From Anoplopoma fimbria (taxonomy: Eukaryota > Chordata > Actinopteri > Perciformes > Anoplopomatidae), in assembly GCF_027596085.1 (NCBI RefSeq), contig NC_072452.1, positions 10,409,077-10,473,076 on the forward strand: a stretch of 64,000 nucleotides of DNA, written 5' to 3'. The notes under the pieces were generated by a model that was not told the DNA's origin, ran no database searches, and saw nothing but the letters and a program-made list of their open reading frames with translations. The position numbers and the translations under genes were made by a program. Positions 26,441 to 44,221 of this stretch are shown in pieces. Position 1 is the first letter of the stretch; each line of letters begins with the position of its first letter.

Positions 26441-29400
26441 TATATTCTGGTCATGTACTGGCATTTGAAAGAAGGGCAGATAAAGACATTGAAAAAGAAA
26501 GAAGACGGGGGTTGGTAGACACATGTTCACGTCTGTGTGTGTTTGTGTGCTCCGTGCATTCAGTGTCTCTCATAATGAATACATGTGTTTGAGGGCCGCC
26601 TAGACGTGGGAGTATGGGGGGCTTAGCAGTGTCGTAGGAATAATCCACTGGGGGATGGGCTCCATGCTTTCCTCCACCACTAAGCCTTGTGGAGGAGAAC
26701 AGCGAAAAGAGAGCACTCAAACTGTTTCCCCGGGCCACTTCTCCAGGGATATATGCAAAAGCCAAAGCACTTTCTCACACATCCTCTCCTCTCCTCTCTC
26801 TCTCTCGGTCTCTCCCATCTGTTCAGTGTGACACATCCCTTCGTTGCCATCATTACTGCTATTAGCAACTCTAATGTGTCACTGTTTGGCACCTCTCTGT
26901 CACAAAATATCTTCTTTACGGTGTGCAATGTTGGTTTAACCTTAACATTATATTAAATCATAGCGCAGCACTGGGAATTCCTACAGCTTGACTTAATGAA
27001 ACCATGAGAATATTTTAAAAATAGATCATCCATTATCTGTCTCAGATTCAGATTGTGTTTTAATCCAGACCTAATGTAAACAACGAGTTTCTTTCATGTT
27101 GAAGTCAAACTGAAATAAAATATTTTTGCCAAGAAAAAGGCATACTGTATTTTATCATAGCTTTTCCTTTGGCTTATGTACCTTTTTAGTGAAAATTGTT
27201 ATTATCAACATGTTTGTACAGTGATATTTTGGTCTAGACTGACAATGTTGGAACTGGAAATTCGAACGCTGCAACATCTGTGTGGAAGGGCACTAAAAGA
27301 CTTTATTAACTTCCGAATGTTATCCTGTGACTCCACCTTGGTTACTCTGTCGTGATTCAAATTGTGTGGGATGATATTTCCTTCACTCAAATAGTTTAAG
27401 GAAGAAGGAAGACTTTAATTAACAATGTATACATGAAGGGTAAAGCTGTATAAAACTAAGCACATCAGATGCTTCTGTGTTACCTTGAGTATGACCAGGT
27501 CATTCAGCCTGTGGGTACTTTTTAAAATTCATTGTGGCCACTAACAGGTGTTGTGACCCAGGGATGGGGAGACTGGCAAACAAGAGGACAGCATCATCTC
27601 CATGGTAACGCCACAATGTTGTGCAGGAGCCAGAGCAACACAAATGCATAGTAATGTCTCTCAGTCTAAGAGGAGCCTTTTATCCAGGGTGTGAAGTTGT
27701 ACATATGGCTCTATCCTGCTGTTTCAGAGGGAGCTCACGCTACATAGTTTTAGCAATTACTGCATGTTTTATATCTAATGGCCTAGTATTCAGCTCAGAT
27801 ATCCAACATCTGCTTTGTGAAATGGCGCCTAATGACAGAGTGGGCCTCACCACCTACTGTCTTCTTGGCCATTGTCTTCTGCCACCAGAGCAAACAGGGG
27901 TGTAATCAGACATGGGAAAGATACATTCTTCTGACTAAAAGCAGAAGCACAGTCAAAATCACTGAAGTGTGCACACAAGTCTCTCAGCAATTACATATCT
28001 GTCAATCTACATAATGTAGAGGAAATGCGTGACAATAACAGCTGGAGACCGGGGGAGCTGCTGCCGAGTGTGAAAATCTAAAAAGGGAGTAGAGGTTAGA
28101 GGGAAAGAAGGGGAAAAGAGAAGGAAGAAATCAAGTCATCGATAACTAACCAGCAGATATGGTTTTCAATTATTTTGGGTGTGGAAAACTACATTTTATG
28201 ATTTTTATTTTTGCAGAATTGCACAAATCTACAATCTACTTGTCCTGCTGATTCGCCTGCTCCACTTGCCTCATCTTTATCTTTCACTGCTTTAAAAACC
28301 CTGAGCTTTAACCACAGCACATTAGCAGCCTGACTAAGCACCCTAAAGCCCATCCTGGCACCCCTCAGCCCCTGCAGAGCCTGCAGCCCCCCTGCCACCT
28401 GCTTCTCCTCTCCTGCAGGGTTTCAGCCAGGGTCCAGCCCTGCTCAGGACTGCAGCGCCGAGGACAAGCCTGCCTGTCTAGATTACTGATAATTAGAGAG
28501 GTAGATTAGAGCCCAAGTCTCCAGATGGCCGAGGTGAACGCTGTACTATAAACAGAGTTGACAGACACACTGACAACTCACTGCTCAAAGCAGGAGACGT
28601 TGCTCACGGCTCTGTCACATTGTTTCCGCCACACGATGAACTGTGTACCTGTTAAAATAACTTAATCATTTAATACATGAAGTGGAAGGCTTTGTTGGTG
28701 TGTTGTAACTAAAAGACGCTAAACCTTCCATTACAAAAGGATATTTAAAACCTCTTCAGCATATAAGGACAACTTTTTCCCTCTCGTTGTGATTGATGGC
28801 ATGCAATTACAACTCATCAGATTGGAGTAATTTGTGTCATTTGCAAAGAAAGACATTTTAGAATAAATTATAAACAGATTATGAGACAATAGGTCCTGGG
28901 CACAAATGCATAAAAGCACCAAGTTCTAAGGCTCAATTTATTTATATATATGAACATACAGGGCACCGATCCTGGTGAACTAACACTGATTACCAAAACA
29001 TAGGATATACCCATAATATAAAGAAATTGATTAAAACAACATATAAATATATTCCCTAATAAATACTTTTAGAGGGGGTGAAATAACAACCCTTCAACAA
29101 CAGCAAAAATATCATCAGTCTACTTTACTACTTTAGACTGAGCTCTTAACCTTTACTGATGTGTTGCTTCTAGGCGGCAACCTCCAGATCGGAAATGTTA
29201 AACCAATGCCGAGGTGTCTTAAACCTTGCATTCTTTCTAATAGCCATAAGGGGCAACTCTTCTTGTTGCAAAAAATAAGTCTGATTGTATTGAAGTCTAA
29301 TGAGAAAAACTTCTAACGTGATTTATTACCTCAGTAAACATTGTAAACATGAGTTTATGGTCTCAATCGCTAGTTTCAAGTCTTCTTAAATACAGCATGA

Positions 29401-29825
29401 CGTTCATTTAGTAGATTTGGGTCCCATTTTGAGTAAAATAGACGATAAAGCAGGTACGCTTTAGGCCGAGGCTACCTTGTGATTGACAGGTCGCTGCCAT
29501 AAAGTTGTCTGGTCTGGTAGTTGTTCATGTTTTCCTCTTACAACTTTAACCCTTGAACAGTGTGTTTTCAGTTCAGGAGAGCTAACTGTAAGATTTTGGT
29601 CGGCTAAAAATATCTTGTTTAGCGTTTGGCTGTGTTTAGCTCCACCCTCTTGTTTCACATCTGCAAAAAAAACCAGATGGCGACATTTATAACAGCAGTA
29701 CACAAAGAAATTGGGAGGCGACCGAGACTAAATCAACTCCTTATATACAGTCTACGATCGCTTCACATTGAGGCTGTGGCTTTAAGGGACCACGACCAAG
29801 ATGAAACTCATGGAATGGAAAAGTG

Positions 29826-29950
29826 TTCTTTGTAGAACCCCTTCAGTGGGTCTTTGATAGCACCCTTATATGGTGGAAAGGTTCTTGATAGAACCTCTAG
29901 AGAGGGTTCTGGGTGGAACCATTAAACCTTAGAAGGTGTGCAGAACCTTT
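29826..29950. repeat. Palindromic 'ttctttgtagaacc' repeat, MITE-like
   Basis: Repeated GTTCTTTGTAGAACC, GGTTCTTGATAGAACC and GGTTCTGGGTGGAACC words, each itself self-complementary, form a dense hairpin-prone block typical of a fish MITE. Confidence 0.55.
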
Positions 29951-32900
29951 ATGAACGGCTACTGATGGACTGAGTTTCCAAACACTGTCCCCTTGTACAT
30001 ACTGCAGGCCTTGTGTATTGTGAATCAAATGTTTAAATGTCAAAAATTATAATTTTTTTAACTGATCACAATAAGGGATCTAATGGCGACAAGCCGAAGA
30101 ACTCATTATGGTTCTAGTACGGACTTTTATTTCTCAGAGTGTAGCTCAGGAAGTTTAACTGTCTTCCCCCTGTTTCCGAAGTCAGTTATTGCCTCAACTT
30201 CCACCCTGCTCTGTACAAATGGGCATTTCTCTTTTTCTCTCACCTCTTACCCTCTTTTCCTTTTAAACTGCTCCTGACCCTCTCCTTTATCTCTTCTTCA
30301 CAAATCTACAGTCTCTCTTGAACTGTCTGTGAGGAACTTTGCCACTTAATTTCTCATTTTTATGATTCTTTCCATTTTAATCCTACAACTTGCTTCTGAA
30401 ACTCTGACTCACTCCCTTCAACTAATTTCATGCTCGCTCATTCTCATCCTGCTGCTACTTTGTATTTCCACACGTCCCTCATGCTTTCCTCTGTCACTTA
30501 TTCTTTCTGTCTCTTGGAGCTTAAAAGAGAAAAGAAAAAGATTGTGAAGTCAAAGAGAATAATAAAGAGGTAACATGGAGAGAGAGAGAGAGAGAGATAG
30601 AGTTATAGTTGCTGAGACACAGTACTGTGTCATTACTAGTAACCTGATCTGCCCCTTTACAGCTGCTAGAACATGTCCCTTGTAAACTCCCAGCTCTGTC
30701 TCCCCCCTTGGGTAAGGCTACCCCCTGACCTTGCATGATGGAGTTCGTGTGCCAATATGTTTTGTGATAGCTTCTCTCCGCAGGAGACGTGTGAAGAGGT
30801 GGAGGAGGAAGGGCAGCCAGCATTGTGTAGCCGTGCTGGAGGATAGAGCAGTGCAGTGACGGTACACATCTGAATCCGTGGCTGGCTCACTATAAATAAC
30901 CCAACACACAATGAGATAAAGATGCCCTGAGCCAGCGCTACTGTACTCTGTTCATGCGGGCTTACATGGCATCGTGGGCGAACCGTGTTGTCGTCAAGGA
31001 CAAAAACAAACAATAGGACTCGAGCTCCCGTATGTGTACATGTAAATTAACAAAAAGCATGCAAAGCTCTCTGCTTACTTTCACACACAACATGCACACA
31101 CACACATTATGTCACATACTGATGGAGAAAGCTGAGCCCCCTCAGGCGGCTGCATGCTCTCTCCAGTTACCCATTACATGATCTTATTGGCCGACCTTAC
31201 TCCCAGGTAATTAGCAGCAATGATGCTTTTCTACACAAGCATGGATTTCTGTTTATTGCAGTCTAGAGAGCATGAGGGATTCAAAAGGGCTTGTTTGCCT
31301 GCTAATGCCTTTTTAACTGATCACAAAGAAGAGTGAAACGAAGGCAGCCAATTAGATCTAAAACCTCACAGCTAACGAGTCATTAGCCTTGCGCAGGATG
31401 GCCGGCGCACATCTCCTAGCGACTTCACTCCCTCCATGCATGTGCATGTCTGTGTTTAGAGAGGCCTACTGCCTGCTCAGCACATTTGTGAGACAGAGAG
31501 TGCACCTAGTTCATTGCCCCCACATGGCCCCCGTACCAACCCAGCACCGACCGACCCAACGGCAACACTCACCCAAGCCAAAAATCCACGTAAGCACAAA
31601 ACACCAGCACAAAAAGGAAAACCAGAGCCAAAATATACTGACACACAGATCCAAAAGTAGACAAGGAATCGGGCCAGAGGAGACATAAACAAGCGCAGAG
31701 CCACAGATGGTTACAGCGGAATGAACAGAAACTGTAGCATCTGATAGTACAACCAGTCTAAGATGTTAAGAGTGCATTGTGGCGATCTGTTCTGTCACTC
31801 TAACTCATACTGTTTATTCCTAAAATAGGATGAGATCTGGGAACCTGTGCTAGTTTAAGTCAATTTAAAAGGAACGACTCATGATTCACCTAAATATGAG
31901 GATGATTTATTTTTTTCTGTTGGAAAATAACAATTTTCCCCCTCTGGTTTGATGTGATCATGCTCAATATTAAATCACAACCCCACTAACCAAGTAATCC
32001 TTTGGATCTATATCTGTCTGGTTTCACTGAATCACTCTGTTAATGTTGACAGAGCACACAGGCCACAGATGATCACATTACAGCACGGCCCAGTGAGGGC
32101 TTTGTTTGTCAGGATGGTCCAGAGAGTCTCTGAATAACAGGACATTTCATGTTGCTCAGGAAGGGAGATAAGATGGGAACACCAAATCCTTCCCAGTGAA
32201 GCACTCCCCCACTCTCATCTAACTTCTACCTGGTTATCTGTATCGCTGTCTCTCCTCTTCCTCGCCCCATTTCTTCTGATCCCTTTATTCCTTTGACGTA
32301 CATCTGTTCCTGTTCTCCTCTGCTCTCCTCCTTTCTTTTTCCAAAGAAGGGGAGTGATGACCCAGCTGGCTGTGAGTCAAGGGGATCATTCCAAGAGAGG
32401 AAAGCAGGCCGAGCAAATGCATGCCATGTAGAGTGACAATAGCACCACAGGAACACGACATGGGTCAAATCACTGCCGCAAGGTAGAGAGAACAGCCTTG
32501 TACTCTCAGGGCTCATTTATTTTTTGCCTTGAACTTTCATGGCAATAGTTTAATAATGTATTGCACAAGTTCATTGTAAAATATTAACTTCAAACCTTGT
32601 AGAAATAAATCTAAATAACAGATTTAATTAAGTAGATTTTTATGCTGTGTGGTGAGAAAGAAATGCAATCTGTTATTTGGATTTTTCCCAAAAGACAGAT
32701 AAGCAAAATTTAATGTAAAATATATTTTATTGTAAGACTCTCGATAGAACAAGGAAACCACTGTTGACACAACTAAAACCGGCTTCTTGTTTGGCACACA
32801 AGACAGGCGTGGTACATGTTTTAACCACAAGTTTCACAACAGAGCTTAAAAAAACAAATAAAAAAACCCCAGCAGCATTTCATCACAGCCTGGCCTGTGG

Positions 32901-35785
32901 ACCTCAAGTGTCAACACTTGTCACACATCTACTGTTGAATGTCGAGTCTCTAGGCCACTCATGGAGGTAAAGGGTGAGAGTGGTTTGGGACACCGATAGC
33001 TGAAATTTCACACGAGGCGTGTCTCTCCATGCTTGTGCTAATGACTGACCTTGGCGCTCCCGAGTTGCGTCGGTGTGCTGGAGGATAGTGACTGAGGAAC
33101 TTTGTCTGTGACTGTGTTTGTTTGGACCGAAGAGACACTGCAGGCCCGGTATTGTCTCCGGGGGTTCATCATGCATTCCAGGCCGCACCAAAAAGCGGCT
33201 GTTTTCCAGGAGGGAAGCCACATAAATCTTGCAACAGTTTTTTGTGAAGCTCATCAGCTCTGCTTTTATCTAGGCCAGACTGGGATCAGGTTTACAGGTC
33301 TCATACTAAGCTAATTAGCATGTGATAATCCCTTGGTAGAAAACTTTCTGCCTCACCTACATAAACAAAACCCTAGTTGTTGTTCAAGTGTAAATTATGC
33401 ACACTTTTGTGTCTGTGGGTGTCGATAAAAATGCAGTTTTTTGTATGATGTTTTTACTGTAATTAGTAATTAGGTCAATTATTGGCAACATAATAAGTGT
33501 TTTGTAAGATGCTTTAAAATAGGCTGTTATCTTCCATATGCATGTCCTCATTTCTATCCTGGCTCTGTTTTCTGGTCAACTGCTAGAAAAATAAAAAGAC
33601 CAGGCTGAGGAAAAAAAAAAGAAGGAATAATATGTGGAGAAAAAGTGAGAAAGCAGATGGGAGGGAGATGGTGCCTGAGGGTAGAGTGTTGAACATTTAA
33701 TATAAGTAGAGTTTGTGTCCAAGGACATATCCTTGAATGGGAAATGGTGAAATTTAAATTGGTTTACTTTTGATTGAGTTGTATCATTGCAAATCTAAAC
33801 TGCTTTCTTCCTGGTTTGCACTGAATGTGCTTCAATACTGAGAAAACATTTTGTCATAAATGGAAAATACAACCCGGATAGAAAGAAAACATCTTTTATT
33901 TGACAAAGCAATTTTGCTTATCGCTGAACACTTTTAATTTCAGTGGTCTACGGCTGCAGCGACACACTGCAGCAGATCTAACATATTGACTCAGATGTCA
34001 ACAGCACTTCATCACACTGAAACACAACATTGCGGTTTCTAGACATTTCAGAATACATTTTGCCAGAGACAACAACCTGACAGCTGAGGATAAATCCTGC
34101 ACTACGCTGCCTCGGTAGCTGTTTCTCAAATTAAACCTCTTCTTCATAATCTTGTTACAGCATAAACGCTTAGGATATTTTTCTACCTCTGTCTGCATTT
34201 TCACGTCATCAGCTGGATCTTAAGTGCCTTCAGTTTGTGTTTTAGTCTGAGGTAGGCTATATGATGTGCAGGCCTGTCCTGAGGCTGTATCCGGAAAAGA
34301 CCCTCTATCTTAACTCGCTCCTTTTATAACTGAAGTCATACCTGCCTGCTATAAACTGCCCTCACAGTGCCCTTGCTACAGTAGTGAGAAAACATTGGGC
34401 TTTGGCTGGCTACAGCGTAATCCTACCCTTTCTTGTGGGTAATCACTTACAGTAAGTGAGAGCTATCATCAAATATGCAACATAAACTAATACCAAACTG
34501 AGTATTAAGAATAACATTGTTGTTTACAGAACACTCCAAACGTGATCCGCTAAGGTGACTAACACATTTTTTGGGGGGACGTAGGGAAAGAACATGTAGT
34601 CATGGTCTAAGCCTGTCTCAAGACACGCTTCACTTTAAAAATGCTCTTAAATATCTAATTGAGCAAAGAAATGTCAAAGAAGGATAATGAGCAAAAAAAA
34701 ACAAAGCAGTGGGCTGTGAGTGATGTAACAACATCTCCTCGGCCCTCCCATCGAGAGTTATTAAAATACTGAAAGCTCCATTGCACAATCAATACACACA
34801 CCTCATCCAGCAACCTTTTTTTTTTTCTTATTGTCCACAACATCTTGTGACACTTGAAATTCCATCGTTTTTTTTTATCAAAGCCTGCTACTTTTTCATT
34901 TGCCCCACAATCAGCGTTCTTTTGAAAAGGAAACTCCACACACCTACAATCTACTTATTCCTTTCAAAATAAAAAGCTCAATGCATTTTCCTGCCTTTCA
35001 CTCATAACAACAGATGAACACAAACTATTGTATGGCACGTTTCCAACCACATGGTACTGGACACATTTAAGAAAAAACTGAAGGAGATTTCTTTTTTTGT
35101 TACACTTCTTTCTTGTGCTTGGTCTGCTCGTGTTCCCTCAAGGCTGATAAGATGTCCAATTATTTGGTCATTTAGTTCAGAGGAGCAGGAGAGAGTCCGA
35201 TCTGCTCGGGTGAGCAGGCAAAGTATAGCACTGTACATCACGGCCACTCTTTAAAGCCCTTTACCTTATGCCCCTTATGACTGCTTTAATAGTCATGTAG
35301 ACACATCGGGGTGCTCTTTTAACAAAATTAGCTCTTGGATACAGTATTGTGCTTCACCAAGGCAGTTGCAATATATAGAGTACAAAAGGGGAATAGTACA
35401 TAGAAGGTATCAGTCTCTGCAGGAAAGGCTGTGGGGTTGCTGTGGTCCAGGACAGGGAACTACAACTAGATGGAGCGGCGGTTTAAGCAAGGGCAAAATC
35501 TGAACCTAAAAATGAAGGGAAAGGATCTGGGGTTGAGAGAGGTGGGGGGGCTGCAGATGTCGACCTGCAGAGAAGGTTTGAAGAGTCAGAGCACCAGCTG
35601 GGTAGTGTTCACAGGATCAAAGCTGGAGAGGCTGCAGAGAGAGATGGAGGGGCACAACATCTACGGTACATTTACGGGTGCAGGAGCCCTCAGAGAGAGA
35701 AGGACAGGATGGCTGGAGGCTGGAGGGGGGTGGGGTGGGCACTTGGAGACAGGGTATGGGGACCAGGGGAACAAAGCCGATAGTC

Positions 35786-40584
<4,799 letters not shown>

Positions 40585-41004
40585 TGTAAACGTGACAGCT
40601 GTGACACAAATCACCTGATCAGTAAGTGTATGAGATGGTCTCTTATCATGGTTTACAGTAATAACAGTTTTTATATTATGACTTGTAGGCTAAGCTTTTC
40701 TTTTACTTGTGTGGTAATGTGTCTTGGATTACATTCTGCATGCTGAGATTTTGGGGGTTCAACTTGTCCTATTTGACCACCTACCAAAGTCTTGCATGAT
40801 CATGGCGTGAGGCATCTTCAGCTCCTGAGTGTGCAGCTCCAACACCCCTCCTCCTTGATCCATGTCGTTACTCTGGAAAAATACTGAAACTTGCAGTGTA
40901 CACTGTGTTAGCTGTTTCATTGAACTTTTATAATGTGCATTACTAAAAATGAAAGTGAAAGCACCATCTACCAAAGGCTGGTATTTAACATACCTTCACA
41001 TTTG
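40585..41004 (-). pseudogene. Displaced near-identical copy of the znf711 first coding exon and flanking introns
   Basis: About 420 bp here match 47,606-48,028 in the same orientation, with only a handful of differences: a one-base indel near 40,679, changes near 40,889 and 40,930, and a small indel near 40,988. The copied coding part (40,785-40,863 on the minus strand) encodes the same 26 residues with an intact acceptor, ATG and GTAGGT donor, and the exon itself is identical. It lies 3.2 kb downstream of the end of znf711, so it cannot act as that gene's first exon in ordinary cis-splicing. A recent duplication or an assembly artefact are both possible. Confidence 0.85.
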
Positions 41005-42968
41005 CTGAATTTAAATGGACAACATTGTGATCGCAATCAGATTGCTGTCAGGGGCCGACATAGTCTCTATTTAAATAAATATGCGGTTTGTATGTGTTGT
41101 TGTTTTTTTTCATCAATGCAGATTTCCAATATCTCTGCATCCACATGTGATGTGTTTATAATGGGCCTTTTTTTGTTTTACTGAAGACACGTTGTCATTT
41201 CACACCAGGAAAAGCACAGATGTAAATGATAAAATCAATTAAAGATGACTGAATTGCATTCAGCTGCTTCAGTTTGAGGGTCCTGGTATCGTTCCGTCTG
41301 GATCACTGTCATGACTCGGACAGATCCATCATTAATCTGATAAGTACCAGCTGTGCTTTTCCTACTATCACCCTCCATCTAAACACTTAACAAAAGCAGT
41401 CGGTTGCAGATTCAAACTTCCTTTCAATAGATTTTCTTTCTAATTAAATAGATAAAAAAACTTGTCCAGACATCAACAACCAGGCTGATAAGCAAACCTA
41501 TGACAAACACTAGCAGTTACTTCCTAAACTCACCCATGTGCTTGTAAGATCCAGAGCAGGCTTGAGAGGGGTGAAACTGAAGCAGCTGGCTCTGTTAGAA
41601 GTTTATGGATGTTTTTGCTCCCGGACTGTTGCTTTTGCAAAGCTAGTGAGGCTCTTGTCTCTTTGAGGCACATCGAAGACCTCAGCTTGTACAGTATGTA
41701 TTCCATCTACTTGTTGGGTCGGAGATGCTCTTAATGCTGCAGGATTGCATCATTGCAATTGGAAAAAAGGAGTTAAAATCAAAGCCTAAAAAAGCTTTAG
41801 TTTTTCAAGGCAAGAGCTTTAAGATTTTTGTATGAATCTCACTCTATAGCAAATGAAGTGGAAGACTTAACTGTCCACTGGGATAGTATTAGGATTCAGA
41901 AGTACAGCTCAGCCTCCTCACACACTAAGTCCTACATGTGTGCATATATGTGTTGGAGGATGAGCTGGTGATGAAGGGACATTTTGAATTCCCTTTTACT
42001 AACAAACAAAAAGCTTGTTGGCCGCTGGAACGGCAGTAACTGAGGCTTACTGCCATATTTCATCGCTGCTTATCGGTTGACTAAAGTAGTACGACCACAT
42101 TAAACATCCGGGCTGTACTCAGAGCTGAAAGAACAAAATAAACGGACTTGCTGAAGCAGGTTGTGGGTAAAGCCCGTTTCAAATTCCCAAACCGGATGAG
42201 AGAGTGATGGGTGCTTTGTTTTCATCGGCCCTGAACAATTTCCCTACTCTACACAGATGTAGTAAAGAGCACTCAATTGTCTCAAAACTAAAATCCTGCA
42301 AGATGTTCACCTTGAATCAGGCCTATAGATCTACTAAATGTAAAAGCACCGTTGACAACGCTTCAACAAAATACAGATTTGCTATAACCAACCGCCTTTA
42401 ATTGCGTGTGCATAAACGTGTGTTAAATAGTGTAAAAACTGCTGACGGGGTCTTTACGATGTCATGTAAAGATGATTCCTGTTTGCAAGACAGAATAAAC
42501 AAAAAGCGTAAAAAGATAATTGTTTATTTTGGTTCTTCCCCACCAGTAGTTTTTCCACAATCAGACTGAAAGAAAATATAGACTAAGGTACACGAAATGC
42601 GGGGGATTTTTAATATATACCACAATTAATTTCATGGAGACAGCATATGTGCATACTTTAAAGACGAATGCCAATATGATGACCAATGACTTCAAGGGTA
42701 TAATCCCATGTTTGGGATTGGGTTGGATTATTCAGGACTGCAGGACGAGGATTTGGGGGGGGAAACTTGTTAGTGAGCACAAACAAAACACAAAACCAAA
42801 TCACTTTTCCATAGAACAAAACAATAAATGGTTTCACCCACCACTTCCAATGACAATTCAGTTCTGATGCAGTGATGGATCGTGCCCACTTGCTAGAGAA
42901 AACACTAGAGATAACAATCTTTACCTTTATCAACTCACAAAACTCTGTAGTTGTTTATTATCAAGGGT

Positions 42969-43015
42969 TTATATATATATATATATATATAGATATATGT
43001 ATATCTATATATATG
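42969..43015. repeat. (TA)n-rich microsatellite
   Basis: TA repeats interrupted by AGATATAT and GTATATC words. Confidence 0.9.
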
Positions 43016-43527
43016 TACACACACGTTATTAAAATACAAAAAAAAGTCATTAAAGTGCTTTCTACTGACTCAAACACACAATCTCTGAGAGAATGGTTTT
43101 GATACAGCATGTTTGAGAGTTAAAATCACTTATTTTCTGATTAGCTGTGTTCATCAGTGCTTAAGGGGTAAAGACCAACAGATGTAAGGCATGATTGCAA
43201 TCAAATGGTTAGCTGAGTGAACACACCTGTGTCAGAGGTTACATCACACATACTCAACTTACAGTGGCAGTCAGATGAAACCAACCCAGGGGTTATCAAA
43301 CGTTTAGCCAACCATCTGCCAAGTTCATTTACTAATACACCTGTGAACTATCGGCACCATCAAAGCAGATATAACAGGAGACATCTGTGTCAGAAATGTG
43401 TTGTGTACACTAAAGGGATATTCTACTAATATACCAACGGCGCCATTTCTCCTCCTTGTTAGACACTGCTGATCGAACCAGAAAGTTTCCGATTTAACTT
43501 TTAAGACATATTTAACAGAACACAGTC

Positions 43528-43533
43528 TTTATT
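43528..43533 (-). promoter_or_regulatory. znf711: Candidate znf711 polyadenylation signal (AATAAA)
   Basis: AATAAA on the minus strand about 690 bases after the znf711 stop codon. It is the first canonical hexamer that I noticed in a plausible 3' UTR position; further copies lie near 42,955 and 42,524. Confidence 0.35.
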
Positions 43534-44221
43534 ATACATAATTAATTTAATGGAACTCCAAGTGGTCAGACTTGCCAGGAAAATCCTAAACGATGGAAGT
43601 TAAACTGTTTGATTTAATGAAATATCTTTTTACGGTGCGTAATGCGTCAACATCACTCAAAACCATTTATGAACTCATGAATGGCCCTGCCCCTTAAAGA
43701 CCAGATGGCATTGAAAACAAAGGTCGGATTAAAAGCTGGTTAATAGGGAAAATAGATACTAGTTGGTACAATGTAGGTAAACTTCTCCGGTGCTCATTCC
43801 ACATCATCTGAAGAACTGGCGTGACGTTCACAAAGCACCACTTTCTGTTTTACAGGACAGTCATCATCTTGCAGCATTTCAGCTGAGTGGGTATAAAAAT
43901 ATAGACATTTGAGACCCTGAATATATGTTCATATGTGATTTTCTGCAACAAAACAAAACACAATTTACAGCTGTCCCACTCAGTGTACACACTGTCTTTT
44001 TTTTTTAGACTTCACCCCCATCTAAAATGTGTTCTTGCATTACCCCTGGGGGAGGAGCTGTACACCCATAACAACACAGAACACACAACGGCAATTATAA
44101 TGTTGTCGTCTTCACCAACAGCATCAGTGTCATTTCTTTGTTAATACACTAAAATTACCTCTGGGTGTGTGAGACAAGGATTTACTCGGGAAAGAGGAGT
44201 GTGTTTGTGTGCTCGATGACA

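Larger units (their letters stand above)
24601..35785. other. Gene-free stretch except kctd12 3' UTR
   Basis: Upstream exons of the proline-rich gene are expected here but I could not support any. The right-hand part up to 35,785 should include the kctd12 3' UTR, whose end I cannot place. GT-rich imperfect repeats lie at 26,250-26,440, a repeat at 29,826-29,950, and a single-copy-looking block with homeodomain-type words at 31,120-31,390. Confidence 0.45.
41005..44221. other. znf711: Intergenic stretch and znf711 3' UTR
   Basis: The right-hand part should hold the znf711 3' UTR. Otherwise AT-rich sequence without coding character; a (TA)n tract lies at 42,969-43,015. Confidence 0.5.

Noticed and set aside
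25976..26530. 184-residue minus-strand frame
   Set aside because: Mostly His/Thr from degenerate GT/CA repeats; no coding character.
28189..28398. 69-residue minus-strand frame as a possible exon of the proline-rich gene
   Set aside because: GC-richer than its surroundings, but no convincing splice sites in matching phase and no recognisable domain.
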